Source: Celoporthe dispersa
Taxonomy: Eukaryota; Ascomycota; Sordariomycetes; Diaporthales; Cryphonectriaceae
Direction: 5' to 3'
Length of the DNA stretch: 64,000 nt
NCBI GenBank assembly: GCA_016584495.1
Contig: WAID01000003.1
Location: 3,410,001 to 3,474,000, forward strand
A model generated the notes under the pieces. That model had not been told where the DNA came from and made no database searches. It worked only from the letters and a program-made list of their open reading frames with translations. Positions 43,409 to 54,928 of this stretch are shown piece after piece (the stretch's first letter is position 1; every line of letters starts with the position of its first letter). The position numbers and the translations under genes are program-made.

Positions 43409-45089
43409 ATGGCCACCAGATTATATGGCTCCTCCAGAGCCATCCGCTCTCTCAGGGCAGAGGTAAGCTGAAGTCTCCCGGCCATCACCAGGCCCGGCAC
43501 TTGCACTTGCCAGGGACGTGCCACTTGTCACCCGGTTGGCCTGCTGACAGTATGCGCTCGCCTCCGCCATCGTTATAGCTCCTCCCCGTCCGTCTCTCCT
43601 CCTCGGTCGGCCACGGCTAAGCTCGCGACCGCCCCGTCCGCAAGAGCATACTCTTCCTCCTCCGAACCAGACCTCAAGGCCACCCTCAGAGAGGTGATTC
43701 CCGCCAAGAGGGAGCTCCTCAAGAAGGTCAAGGCCCGCGGCTCTGCCGTCATCGGCGAGGTCAAGGTCGAGAATGCCCTCGGCGGCATGCGCGGTCTCAA
43801 GGCCATGGTCTGGGAGGGCTCCGTCCTGGATCCCGACGAGGGCATCCGCTTCCACGGCCGCACCATCAAGGACTGCCAGCAGGAGCTGCCCAAGGGCAAG
43901 ACCGGCACCGAGATGCTTCCCGAGGCCATGTTCTGGCTCCTCCCTGACCGGCCAGGTCCCCTCCACCGCCCAGGTCCGCGTCCTGTCGCGCCAGCTCGCC
44001 GAGCAGGCCCAGCTGCCCGCCTTCGTCGGCAAGATGCTCGACGACTTCCCCAAGGACCTGCACCCCATGACGCAGTTCGCCATCGCCGTCGCCGCCCTCA
44101 ACCACACCTCGAGGTTCGCCAAGGCCTACGAGAAGGGCCTCAACAAGGCAGACTACTGGGAACCCACCTTTGACGACTCCATCAGCCTGCTCGCCAAGCT
44201 GCCCACCATCGCCGCCAAGATCTACCAGAACTCGTACAGGGGCGGTGGTGCGCTCCCGCCGAGGTCGACCTCGAACAGGACTGGTCCTATAACTTTGCCG
44301 CCATGCTGGGCAAGGGCGGCAAGGAGAACGAGAACTTCCAGGACCTGCTGCGCCTGTACCTTGCCCTGCACGGCGACCACGAGGGCGGCAACGTCTCGGC
44401 CCACACGACCCATCTCGTCGGCAGTGCCCTGAGCGATCCCTTCCTGAGCTACAGCGCCGGCCTGCAGGGCCTTGCAGGTCCGCTTCATGGGTAAGTCTGC
44501 TGCTTCTTTTCCCCGGGCCCCCAAAGGAAAGGCCAACCTACCTCTAGCCTTGGTCCATGCTAAACAGGTGTCTCTCTCTCTCGCCTCCCGCAGTCTTGCG
44601 GCACAAGAAGTGCTGCGCTGGATCACCCAGATGAAGGATGCCATACCCGCCTCGTACAGCGACCAGGATGTCCATGATTATCTCTGGTCCACCCTCAACT
44701 CCGGTCGCGTCGTGCCCGGCTACGGCCACGCCGTCCTCCGAAAAACCCGACCCGCGCTTCGAGGCCCTCATGGACTACGCCTCTGCACGGCCTGAGATCG
44801 CCCAGGACCCCGTCTTCCAGCTCGTCAAGAAGAACAGCGAGATCGCCCCCGAGGTGCTCAAGAAGCACGGCAAGACGAAAAACCCGTACCCGAACGTCGA
44901 CTCCAGCAGCGGTGTCCTCTTCCACCACTACGGCTTCACGGAGACACTTTACTACACCGCCACCTTTGGCGTGTCGAGGGCCTGGGCCCGCTGGCGCAGC
45001 TGATCTGGGACCGGGCCCTGGGCCTGCCCATCGAGCGGCCCAAGAGCATCAACCTGCAGGGCATTCTGGACCAGGTCGGGGAAGCCTGA
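43409..45089 (+). CDS. mcsA: 2-Methylcitrate synthase, mitochondrial
   Basis: Condenses propionyl-CoA with oxaloacetate, entering the methylcitrate cycle. Exon 1 (43409-43462, MATRLYGSSRAIRSLRAE) starts a mitochondrial presequence that continues after the intron (SATAKLATAPSARAYSSSS). Citrate-synthase blocks: GIRFHGRTIKDCQQELPKG, LHPMTQFAIAVAALN, SAHTTHLVGSALSDP (catalytic His), GPLHG-LAAQEVLRW across the intron 44491-44593, GYGHAVLRKPDPR (second His), and PNVDSSSGVLF (Asp). The variant VEGSVLDPDEGI-like N-part and HGKTKNPYPNVD match methylcitrate rather than citrate synthases. Four clear small indels break the frame at C 43942-43944 (+1), C 44255-44257 (-1), A 44741-44745 (+1) and C 44981-44982 (-1). 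One further shift lies near 43555. Confidence 0.88.
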
Positions 45090-45649
45090 GGCCACCACCT
45101 GCTTGGCCAGATGCCGGAGCGGGAAAAAATGATGTACAAATGACACCCCGAGACGAACGAATCTGAGGGGAAACCCATGTTTTATTGCAAGATAGATAGA
45201 AGCGCCTGTTGAGAAAATTTTCATTTTATAGTCGAGCAAGATTGCTTCGGCGCCCCCACCCCTCCGCTCGCCTCAATGACTCGCTGCATCTTGTTGTCTG
45301 CTTCGAAGCCTACACGACTTATTCCACACCAAGAGGATAATGGAATGGGATCTGACTGAGGTTTATGGGGTCCAACCGGTCAACCGGGTGCTCGACGGTT
45401 TGCTGTACAAGTGTAAGACTACCACCTAAAGAAGTATTCAGACATCCGTCTTCCCACAACATCCTTGATCGCAGTTGTCCCCATACGAACCTCGACATTC
45501 ACTCACTGCCAGGGCTCTCCCCACGGACCATGTCATTTGTCCTGCGATACCCCCCATTCTTCGTTCCCATCCTCCTTCATCTTCGCCCTCCCCCCCCCTC
45601 CCCCCAAATAAACCTCACTGGCTTCGCCTATCAATCCCCATCATGGCTC
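45090..45649. other. Convergent spacer
   Basis: No gene seen between methylcitrate synthase and the convergent DUR3 gene. Long C-rich stretch at 45587-45606. Confidence 0.5.
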
Positions 45650-48600
45650 TTACTTCTCAGCCGGGCTCACCTCATCCTCCCCGGTCTTCTTGATCTCCTG
45701 CACCTCCCTATCATGCCCCTGTCCTGCCCCCTCCTCCGTCTCGTCAGCCTCGCCCTCGATGTGCAGGTTGCGGTTCTTCCCAGGATGCCTCTTGCCGGTC
45801 ACGTCGAGGTAGATCAGCTTGGCGGTGTTGACGAGGGTCTTGCGTCCTTCAAACACGGGGAACAGGCCGACTGCGAAGAGGGAGCAGAAGATCCAGATGA
45901 TGCCGACGACGACCCAGCCTGTTGTTGCGCGGTGTTAGATGGCGAGGGCGGCTTGTCACGGAGGAGGAGGGGAGTTTGCTTACCGGTGAAGAACTTCTTG
46001 CTGAAGATGTAGCCGCTTCCATACATTGCTTTATTTTGGTTTTCATGTCGGGTTAGTCAAATGGTTTCTGGTCTTGGTGAATCCCAAGTAAGCCAAGAGA
46101 GGAATAACCACTTACGCATAGGCCAGAGCACCAGGAACGCAAGGCTGTATCAACGACGTAATCATGTCAGAACCAGAGTGTTTACCAGGGAGAGGAAGCA
46201 GTGATGAGACTGGTGTGCCCAGAAGCAACGGGTGCAAAACTCACGTCATAACCACCGTCATGGTCTTGCTGATCCTTCCCGCCCGCAGCAGCTTCGCCTG
46301 CTCCGCCTCAAAGTCGTCAGGCGCCTGCGCATGCCCGCTGTTGACCTCCTCCAGGTCCAGGTCCGCGGCGGCCGTCAGGTCGTGGTCGTCGCCCTGGCGG
46401 ATGCTCATCATGGACTTCCAGTCGTAGTGGTCGAGGCCGAAGAACAGGGTGAGGATGGGGATGAGGACGAGCGGGGAGAGCAGGGCGACGACGTTGCCGG
46501 CCAGCATGGGGTCGTTGGAGCCGGTGCAGGTCACGTCGAGGCTGCCGCAGGTCTTTTTGGCGGTGACGAGCCAGGCGATCAGGGCGAAGGCCAGGCCAAA
46601 GACTGGAGAGAGGGCGGCCTGGAGGAAGAGATCGATGCGCGAAGCCAAGGTTAGGTAAACATGATTATCTTTGGGGGAGAGGGAGGGGGAGGGGGGGGAA
46701 GATTCAAAAGCAAGGGGATTTCCACAACTCACAGCCCACTTGTTGAGTCCAGCCCAGGTGAGGGTCAGCGTGGCAGGCAGTACAGCCGACGAGATGATGA
46801 CGCCCATCATGAGGTAGAGGTAGCCCATCGAGATACCAGCATAGTACAGGCCGACCGAGAAGCTGGCTATGAAGAGAGCATAACCGACGACGATGCAGTG
46901 GCTCATCCAGATCAGACGTTTGCCCGACGCATCCGGCTTGAAATATGTGCGGTACCTTTTTCTTGTTAGCAAGGCCTTTTTTTTTTCTCTCTTTTCCTCT
47001 GGTAAGAAAGGAAGAGAGTCAAATGGAAGAAGACGAAGGGGGGAGGAGGAAAAGAACACACAGGTCGTAAGTGAAGATGGACGACACAGCAATCAGTTCC
47101 GAAGAGGTAGCCGAGGTGACGGCCATGAAGATGATGAGCAGGGTCGCGATGGCGCCGCCCTTCCCGAGGAGAGCAACAGCGGCATAGGGAAGAACGAGGC
47201 CAGCAGACACATCAGCGTCGGACATGCGGTCTGGATAGGTCGGGAACCGCGGGTTCGACTCGAGAGCCAGTGCGGACAGGCCCATTGTCCTATTGCCACT
47301 TGGTGTCAGCCAGGATCATATAATCATGAGTTGGGCGTAGCGGTCTGGAAAATGGCTTGTTTTCGACTCACGTAGCTGTCAGCCATGGGATGGCAAACCA
47401 CGACAGGCCGCCGAGTATGTAACCTGGGAGGGCATGTACTGGTGATGCTGCGATCGCCTTGTTGTAGTATCCATCTGTTATTATGAGGATCCCGCCCCGG
47501 TTAGTTTGTACTTCCAACCTGTTGATTTGGGGGTTTATATATATATATATATATATATAAACAAGGGCATCTTTGCTTACTATCAAGGAACACGGTGCCA
47601 AAGTTTCCAACAATGTTGATGACAAAGAAGATGGCTCCCTCCTTGGAACGCATCGTCAAGTAGCTGCCGTCCTGGTTGCCATCGACGGGATGCTTAAGCG
47701 CGGCCGTGACCAGAAGGTCGTAGACGGCACCAGGGGATCCCAGGACGTCCGAGGATGCGTAGGCTGTCAGGGAAAAGATGATGATGATGACCAAGAGGAT
47801 GAAGGTGTGGATCCAGTCCGTCAATATGGTCGCCTTGAGACCACCGACCATGGTATAAGCTAGATGTTGAATTGGTTAGCTCTCAGGCGCGCCCAAGAGG
47901 GTTTTCCCTCTTCTTTTCTTTTTCTTTCCAGTTCTCCAGGGCCAAGTAATATCAGAGAGAGACATCACGGTGATTCGACTTACCCACAACACCCACCGGC
48001 AACAAGTAAATCGCGGCAATCACGTTCATCCCCGTCAGGGCACTGACAGTTGCAGAACCCCCCACAATCAACATCAGAGACACAAGAATATTGGTCACGA
48101 GACCAAAGACCATGAACACGAGGTGAGGCAGGGTGCCGAAGCGCGCCTTGATGACCTCGAGGAACGTGTGCGCGTTGGGAGCCCTCCGCTTGAGCTCGAT
48201 GGCCAGCGTGGCGAACAGGAGAATCTGCACCGTGGCGCCCGAGGCGTACCAGAAGGGGCCAGAGACGCCGTACCGGTAGCAGACGCCGGTGGACTGGAGA
48301 AGCCTGTATGTATAGGGGGTGTTTTTGGAACGGAATCAGCATGACCGTTCCTGGACTTTGCATGTGTTCGTTTCTTTGCCCAGGAAAAAACTTACGTGGC
48401 TGCCCAGGTCCATGAGGAGACCACGGCACTCCCGACAAGGCCTGACTTGACCGTACGGCCGGCCGTGTTGAACATCTCGGACGTCTGCAGCTCGCTGTTG
48501 TACCTCCGCAGAATAAAGGTGACGAGGATCATTCCTGGCCATTGGATCACAGGTCAGAGCCACGTTCACACATACACACATATACACACACACACAACCC

Positions 48601-48726
48601 ACACGCCCAGAGAAAGTTGGGACTTATAGAGGGGGGAAGGGGAGGGGGCATACCCAGGGCGAAAAGAGCCCCCAGACCCAGGACAATGCCATATCCATAG
48701 GCTGGGTCCAATGCTACGTGCACCAT
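45650..48726 (-). CDS. DUR3: Urea transporter, sodium:solute symporter family
   Basis: Imports urea with protons across the plasma membrane. Eleven exons: 48726-48654, 48534-48396, 48303-47984, 47859-47581, 47473-47372, 47289-47062, 46955-46733, 46618-46245, 46144-46116, 46028-45984 and 45918-45650; every junction restores the frame. The start MVHVALDPAYGYGIVLGLG leads into SSS helices with SSWTWAATLLQSTGV, GASGATVQI-type blocks, FVFGLVTNILVS, AYTMVGGLKATILTDW, and the family signature region LPYAAVALLGKGGAIAT with FMAVTSATSSELIAVSS. About 15 helices and a charged C-tail ending EVSPAEK. It is one of the few genes here with no frame error. Five GATA sites upstream fit nitrogen-metabolite control. 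Confidence 0.93.
47537..47560. repeat. (TA)n microsatellite within a DUR3 intron
   Basis: About 12 TA units inside the intron 47580-47474 of DUR3. Confidence 0.9.
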
Positions 48727-49799
48727 CTTGGCTGTGAGGTGATGATGATGACGGGATCGTGGTGTTTTTCTTTCTTTCTTTTTCTTTCCACCCTTCTTCT
48801 TTCCTTTTTTTTTCTCTCTTTCTTTTCCTCCTTCTTGCTCCTTCACGACCGTGTCAGGAATGTCACAGCGTCACAAGAGATATCATAAGGCTGTCACAAC
48901 AACAGCAGCAGCAGCAGCACATGCATGATAATCATCGACACCCGCCAGCTGACAGACAGCTCGACCCCCTAGCTTATGTAGACAGGACGCGGGCTTCATA
49001 TCCAGAGGAAGCTAACGAGGCGACAGAGTCACCATGACCCTGACGTGCGCTCGGTACCATGTGCCTGCCATGTGCGCATTGTGCCATCAGAGATAAGACG
49101 TAGCCAAGATGATCTAATGGGCAGGCGGGCTGTAGCAAATCAAAAAGCCGGGCTGCCTCTTGTCTATCAAGGCCCTGGCGTTCAATCAGCTACAAGTGGT
49201 GCCGACTCGGAAAAAGGAAGAGATAACGGTCGCACTCTGCGGTCCTTAGGGCCTACAGGGGGGGGGGGGCCAGGGGACGATCTCGCACTCCTTAGAAGGT
49301 TCAGGGCCATGGTTTTAGCGTGCGGCCTAGGGGACCCCCACACCCAGTGGCACCTCAGGTACAGGAGGATAAGTTCTTCCTTGGCCGAAGATAAATTAGA
49401 ACTGTTGAATCACCAGAATACATAAGCTTATCAACGGGGAACTTTAACTTTGGCTTGTGAAATTACTACAGCGATTGACCATATTCATTCTTCTATTTTT
49501 TTTCTTTCTCTGACCCTTCCTTTCTCTCTCTCTGTCTTGCGTATATTCCATCGTAGGTTTCACATGCATGGCGTCAAGTGCCGGCACACTAGCAAGGTTC
49601 CCTCTGCCGCGGTGGTGCTACGTAGCACAGCAGACATCACCTTTGCTTATTACATAAATCTTTGAGGGGGGGCGGCCAGGAGCACATCACAGCTCTCTCT
49701 TGTCTCTCTCTCTCTCTCTGACACGCTCACACACACACACATATCCATAATCCCTCGAGACCTGGTAAACAATCTCAGCCTCCCTACACGATACCAGCC
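48727..49799. promoter_or_regulatory. Divergent promoter region of DUR3 and GNA1 with GATA sites
   Basis: No gene seen. HGATAR sites at 48926-48931, 49091-49096, 49221-49226 and 49389-49394, plus an opposite-strand site at 49428-49433. About three would be expected by chance in 1.07 kb, so the excess is mild; control of DUR3 by an AreA-type factor is inference from family knowledge. Also present: pyrimidine tract 48762-48838, CAG/CAA tract 48898-48920, G run 49260-49270, and CT/CA tracts 49698-49741 close to the GNA1 start. Confidence 0.5.
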
Positions 49800-50472
49800 A
49801 TGTCCCAGCCCGGATCCTCCCTTCCTCTCTTCTCCCCCACCCTCATCTCCCCCCGAGGTCGGAGCCGCCCTCCCCGAGGACTTCACCATCCGCCCTCTCC
49901 ACAGACAAGACTTCCACAAGGGCTACCTGGCCTGCCTCGAGGTCCTCACCTGGGTCGGCCCCCTCACCGAGGCCGAGTGGGACGAGCGGTATACCGAGAT
50001 GGAGAGGGCGGCGGGCACGTACTACCTGCTCGTCGTCGAGCACCAGGGCCGCATCGTCGGGACGGGCTCACTGGTTGTGGAGAGAAAATTGTGAGTGCAC
50101 ACACAGCCCTCCTGAACCGACATGTATACGCTGCGGGGGGCCATGGTCGGGCCCCGGGGTTGTGCCACCAGCTCACATGCTTTTTTTCTTCTTCTTCCTC
50201 CTTCGTCTTTCCCCGTCTGTAGCATCCACAATCGCGGGCTGGTCGGCCATGTAGAGGAGATTGCCGTCGCCAGGGAACACCAGGGCAAGGGCCTCGGGCT
50301 GAAGATGATTCAGGCCATCGACTCTGTTGGCCAGAGTGTCGGGTGTTACAAGAACATACTCAACTGCGGACCGCAGAACGAGCCGTTCTACGCCAAGTGC
50401 GGCTACCACAACTCGGGCACGGAGATGTCACATTACTTTGAGACCGCCAGGGACAACTTTCACAGGGGATAA
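49800..50472 (+). CDS. GNA1: Glucosamine-6-phosphate N-acetyltransferase
   Basis: Acetylates glucosamine-6-phosphate with acetyl-CoA, an essential cytosolic step toward UDP-GlcNAc and chitin. Exon 1 is 49800-50090 and exon 2 50223-50472. GNAT features: FTIRPLHRQDFHKGYLACL, TYYLLVVEHQGRIVGTGSL, GHVEEIAVAREHQGKGLG (acetyl-CoA pyrophosphate loop), CYKNILNCGPQNEPFYAKCG, ending with the short tail DNFHRG. A run of six C at 49849-49854 breaks the frame; with five it reads SPEVGAALPEDFTIRPL. It diverges from DUR3 and converges on the GH3 gene, whose stop is 95 bp away. Confidence 0.92.
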
Positions 50473-50496
50473 TGATGATGATGATGATGATGATGA
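50472..50496. repeat. (ATG)n trinucleotide repeat
   Basis: About eight ATG/TGA units begin inside the GNA1 stop codon (TAA at 50470-50472) and run into its 3' untranslated region. Confidence 0.9.
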
Positions 50497-50566
50497 GCAG
50501 TCTTGGGTCGGTTTGCAGACCGGCAGCCGAGGTTATATACGAAACCCAAAAGATTCCTCCTCTACG

Positions 50567-53504
50567 TCACCACTTCCCCGAGATGGCCTGCGGGTCCCTC
50601 GAGCTCTCGCCTACGCTGAATGTATACTGTCCGGCGGTGACCATCACCCAGTTCTGCTCCTGCGCGTCCCAGTAGCTCAGGTCCCGCCGCGTGAGGTTGA
50701 ACTCGACCGTCGTGACCTCCTTCTGCTCGAGGTGGACCTTCTCGAAGCCGCGGAGCACCCGCACGGGGAAATCGACCTCCTTCCCGTCCTGCGGGGCAGG
50801 GTACGACAGGTACAGCTGTGCCACTGCCTTGCCGGCCCTAGCGCCCGTGTTGGTTATGTTGACACGGACGGACACGTACGTCTCCCACAGGTCCGGGTTC
50901 CCTCCTTCATCGCCACCCGCGGGGGACAGCGCGTGCTCTGTCTTGTACCCATCGGGATAAGGGTAGGGGTCGGCGACCAGGTCCTCGACGGCGTCGACAT
51001 AGGGGTAGATGTACTTGTCAAGCCTCCTGATCTCGGCGGGCCAGAGCACCTCGCTCGCGCCGGGCAGCTCACTGCTGTACTTGGGGGTGTGGTCCCAGGC
51101 TGCGGCCGGGCGGCAGGCAGGGCGGTCTTGTCCCTGATCTGGGTGATCCGCAGGCCGGAGAGGGCAAAGGTGGTGTAGCTCAGCCCAAAGCCGAACGCGA
51201 ACCGCGGCGCGATCTCCTTCTTGTCAAAGTAGCGATAGTCAATGTAGAGCCCTTCGCTGAAGTCCTGCTGCGGGACGACACCGTTGGGGAGGTACATGAC
51301 CTGTCCGCCGGCGCCGTAGTCCTCGAGAGACCTGCCGATCGTGTAGGGAAGGTGGCCAGAGGGGCTCTCGTCGCCAAAGATGACGTCTGCAAGGGCGTTG
51401 CCGCTCTCCCTGGCCGGGGAGGTTGGCGAGCAGCACAGCCTTCACGCTGGGCAGATCCACCCACCTCTCCATCACGACCGGGCCGACGGCATGAATTACC
51501 ACGAGGACCTCTCCGGTGCCGCCGCCGCAGCCCTCAGCAACCTTGACGATCAGGTCGTCGGCGCCCTTCTGCAGGGGAGAGGTCAGGTCGGTCTCCGGCC
51601 ACATCGGACCACCGCACATAGCCCTCTCCGGCATCTGCGTTGCCGAAGACGATGCACACGTCCTGGTCGAGGATGCTGGGGTCGGAGTCGAAAGAGGGGC
51701 TGTTGGTGAGGTACTCGGACCAGTGGACCTTGGACATGTTGAACCCATCCCGCAGGGGCCGGACAGGAGGCACGAGGTATGGAAACTCAACAGCACCGCT
51801 GCCCCATCCAGACCCCAGGGTCCCGTCATTGCAGGCCCGGTCCATGCACACGTTGGGGCCCTGTCCCGGTCCGGCATCCTCGCCGAAGATGCCAATCTTG
51901 AGCTTGCCCATGTGCCTCTTGCCGAGATCACGGCTCTTCTTCTTCTTCTTCCTGGCGTCGGTGAATCCCATGCGGTCGATCGGCAGCAGGTCCTCGTTCT
52001 TGAGCAGGACGATGCCTTCCCTCGCGACAGCACGGGCGATGTCCTTGTGGTCGCCCTGCACGTTGACGTACTTGTTCACCTCCACAGGCTCCTGCGGCGA
52101 CTCGGACCCAGGGGCCATGGTGCCGAGGCGGTCGTCTGTCCAGGAGGAGAAGTTGGGCCCCTGGCCGTCGAACTTCGTCTTGTCATCCTGGCCCAGCTGA
52201 TACCACGCAGCCACGATCCGGGACACCATATCGTTCAGGCGCTCGAGGGGTACGGAGCCGTTCATGACGGACCGGGTCAGCTCGGGACCCCAGTAGGACA
52301 AGCCGTCTGAGAAGCGCTCCCCATCCCCCGGCATGGTCATATCGAGGCCGGCGAGGGCACTGGCCACGCCGGACTGCTGTGCGCCCCAGTCTGACATGAT
52401 GAAGCCCTGGAAGCCGAGCTCGTCCTTGAGGATGCCGTTGAGGAGCTTCGAGTTCTGACAGACATACGAGTTGTTGACCTGGTTGTACGAGCACATGACC
52501 GACGCGACGCCTGCCTTGACAGAGTCGCCAAACGGCCAGGCGTAGAGCTCATGCAGCGTCCGGTCGTCCATGTTGGACGAGATGGCGTTCGGCAGGGCCC
52601 ACTCCCAGGGCTGTCGGAAGTGCTCCTGCTCGTTCCCCACAAAGTGCTTGATGGTGGCCATCACACCCTCGGACTGGATCCCCTTGATCGTCTCGGCTGC
52701 CGCTACGCCCTGGAGGTATGGGTCCGACCCAAAGCCCTCCCAGTTCCGGCCTCCCGCAGGCATGCGCCCGAGGGGGCCGACACAGGGCCCGAGGAGGACG
52801 TTGATGCCCTTACCGCGGGCCTCGTTCCCGTGCGCCTTGCCGCGGGAGAACATGAGCTCCTTGTTCCAGGTGGCGCCAACGGTCACGCCTGCGGGGAAGG
52901 CCGAGGCGTTGTCGGCGAAGCGCAGGCCGAGAGGGCCGTCCTGGAGCTGCAGCTGTGGGAAACCGACGTGCACGGCAGGCCCGTTGGTCCCGACCGCGAG
53001 GCCCATCATCCAGCCCGTGCCCGTGGTTATGTTCACCTTCTCGGCCAGGGTCATGTTCTGCACCATGGCCGCGGCCTTCCTGTAGCTCTCGGCCCAGCCA
53101 GAGGCACTACCGCCCCTGGGCGTCGGGTACCACGGCGGGGACTGCCCGTAGGCGGGTGCCGCCCTGAACTTGGTATAGATGGTTGCCCCTCCAGCCCCGA
53201 GGATCAGCCATATTATGAGTACGGCTGCGCAGGTGACCATGCAGCACCGCGAGCGGTTTCGGAAGGGGCGCTGCAGGGTGGCGAGGCTGAACCTCCTCTT
53301 GTGGCCGGTGAGGAAGGCGGGCTTGCGCTCGTGGTCAGCATGGCCAGCAAGAGGGTCGGTGGTCAGGAAGTCGGTAGCATCGAGATCAGAGCCGCCATCG
53401 GAGGAGAGGGAACGGCGTGCTTCGGGGTCGGCGGAGGAGGAGTGGTGGTGGTGGTAACGCTGGGAAGGGCTGCTGAGCAACCCCTCCTTGCTCTCGTCCG
53501 TCAT
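50567..53504 (-). CDS. Membrane-anchored GH3 beta-glucosidase
   Basis: Hydrolyses beta-glucosides at the cell surface. Start chosen at 53504 (MTDESKEGLLSSPSQRYHH). It has an N-terminal cytosolic part of about 85 residues with a His run and no signal peptide, then one transmembrane helix (CCMVTCAAVLIIWLILGAGG): a type II anchor. The GH3 core contains QLQDGPLGLRF, GKGINVLLGPCVGPLGR, IKHFVGNEQEHFR and the nucleophile motif FIMSDWGAQQSG. The GH3 C-domain has REGIVLLKNEDLLP, and a fibronectin-III-like end includes FGFGLSYTTFALSGL. Frame changes near 51590, at the CCC at 51408-51410 (one base too many before ESGNALADVIFGDESPSGHLP), and near 51115-51125 look like sequence errors. Stop at 50567-50569. 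Confidence 0.88.
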
Positions 53505-54928
53505 CGCGGAGCGGGCAGCAGAGGACCCGAGCCTTGCTGCGCCAGGTGCGTGCTGCCGTGGCTGGTCAATGGTGGGTCTCTGTAGGGTCGTTCTTGTCGC
53601 CACGACCGACCGACGAAACCCAGTCGTCGACCCAATATCTGGTGGTGATGGCGCTGTTGCTGTTGGTGTGGCTGTTTGCTTGTTTGTTGATGTCTCCAGA
53701 GGGAGAGACAACAACCCAAAAAAAAGTCAGGATGATACAAGAATCACATCGCAGCAGGAAGACGGCCAAGGCACCCGCAGCATCTTGGCCTCGAGCTGCC
53801 TTTTAATGCATGTCGTCTGGTCCAGTGTTTCGACGATCCGAGCTTGAAACAGGAACCGAGCTGGGCGGTGCTTGGCTCTTCCCATGCACGGACGAGTTAG
53901 AGGCTATGGCGGTTAACCGGGTGGTTACCCGCTCAGGGCTGCAGCAGCGGTACAGTGCATAGGTACGGTTACAGTGGTGACGCAGGCTTGGCAGGTACAG
54001 TGGCTGATCATCTACAGTGGCTTTCAGGGCATCTTCAGGGGCCTGGGGGCGACCAATCGAAGACGAGACACACAGTGGCTACCAGCTGGGATGCATTACA
54101 TTGGCCTCGGGACATCTCAGGCCGCCTGTACTAGATGACTTCGTTCTCCCGTCTGTCAGACTGATCAATACAAAACATAGTGCACACACACAAGCGGGAG
54201 TCTGATTGGTTTTTTCTCTTCTCGCCCCTCTTTTCATGCTTTTAGTCTTTTTTTTTCCTCCCTTCGATTGTTTATTAAATCAAGAATTGAGAATCTTGAA
54301 TAAAAATAGAGGACAGAAGAGAGAATACCTTGATGCTATCTTGCGTAGTATCATGAAAAATAACACCCTGTGGACGCAATGCTCTTGTGTATTTCTTCTT
54401 CTTCTTCTTCTTCTTCCTCCACCACCTTCCACCAAGCCCTCCCGTTCTCTTCCTGTCTCCCTCCAACTCTATTCCAAAGCTACGTTCACCCAGAGAGGTA
54501 AAGGTGTACCAGTAGTAACATTCCGACCTCAGAGAGTGGGGAAAGCAGATTGCCGGACGCATGGCTCGATACGCCGTCCATTGCGACGCGGCTATAGATG
54601 GGGAAAGCCAAGGGGGCCGCTCGTCCCGGCCTGCTACTGCTTTATGTCACTATGTTATCTCTGCCTGCTGCTATGAACCCACGAGGCGGCGAAATTACCA
54701 GAACCCATTTGGCAGGCTTCAATGTAACGTTGACATGCCACCCTTTTCACCCGGTCGATGGGCCATGAGCGTCCTCTAGGTGGGTGCGTGGCCTCGACGA
54801 TAGTAGACATGCAGCACAATAATAAGCCTCCCCCTCTCTCTCTGTCTCTCACAGCCAGGAATCGAGGGGTTTCGGGTTCCTCAGGCTTGAGCTGGAGCTG
54901 TCTTTTGCGCCTGGAGAGCCATCTTGAA
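53505..54928. promoter_or_regulatory. Divergent promoter with repeated ACAGTGG motif
   Basis: No gene seen in 1.4 kb between the divergent GH3 and glycoside-hydrolase-like genes. Motifs (T/C)ACAGTGG occur at 53970, 53996, 54013 and 54071, with a partial copy at 53951. A CCAAT lies at 54051. A TTC tract at 54391-54416 and a pyrimidine-rich tract at 54820-54850 lie nearer the right-hand gene. Confidence 0.5.

Noticed and set aside
52551..53585. Long open plus-strand frame opposite the GH3 gene
   Set aside because: Antisense shadow of a high-GC gene; the sequence has no recognisable domain.
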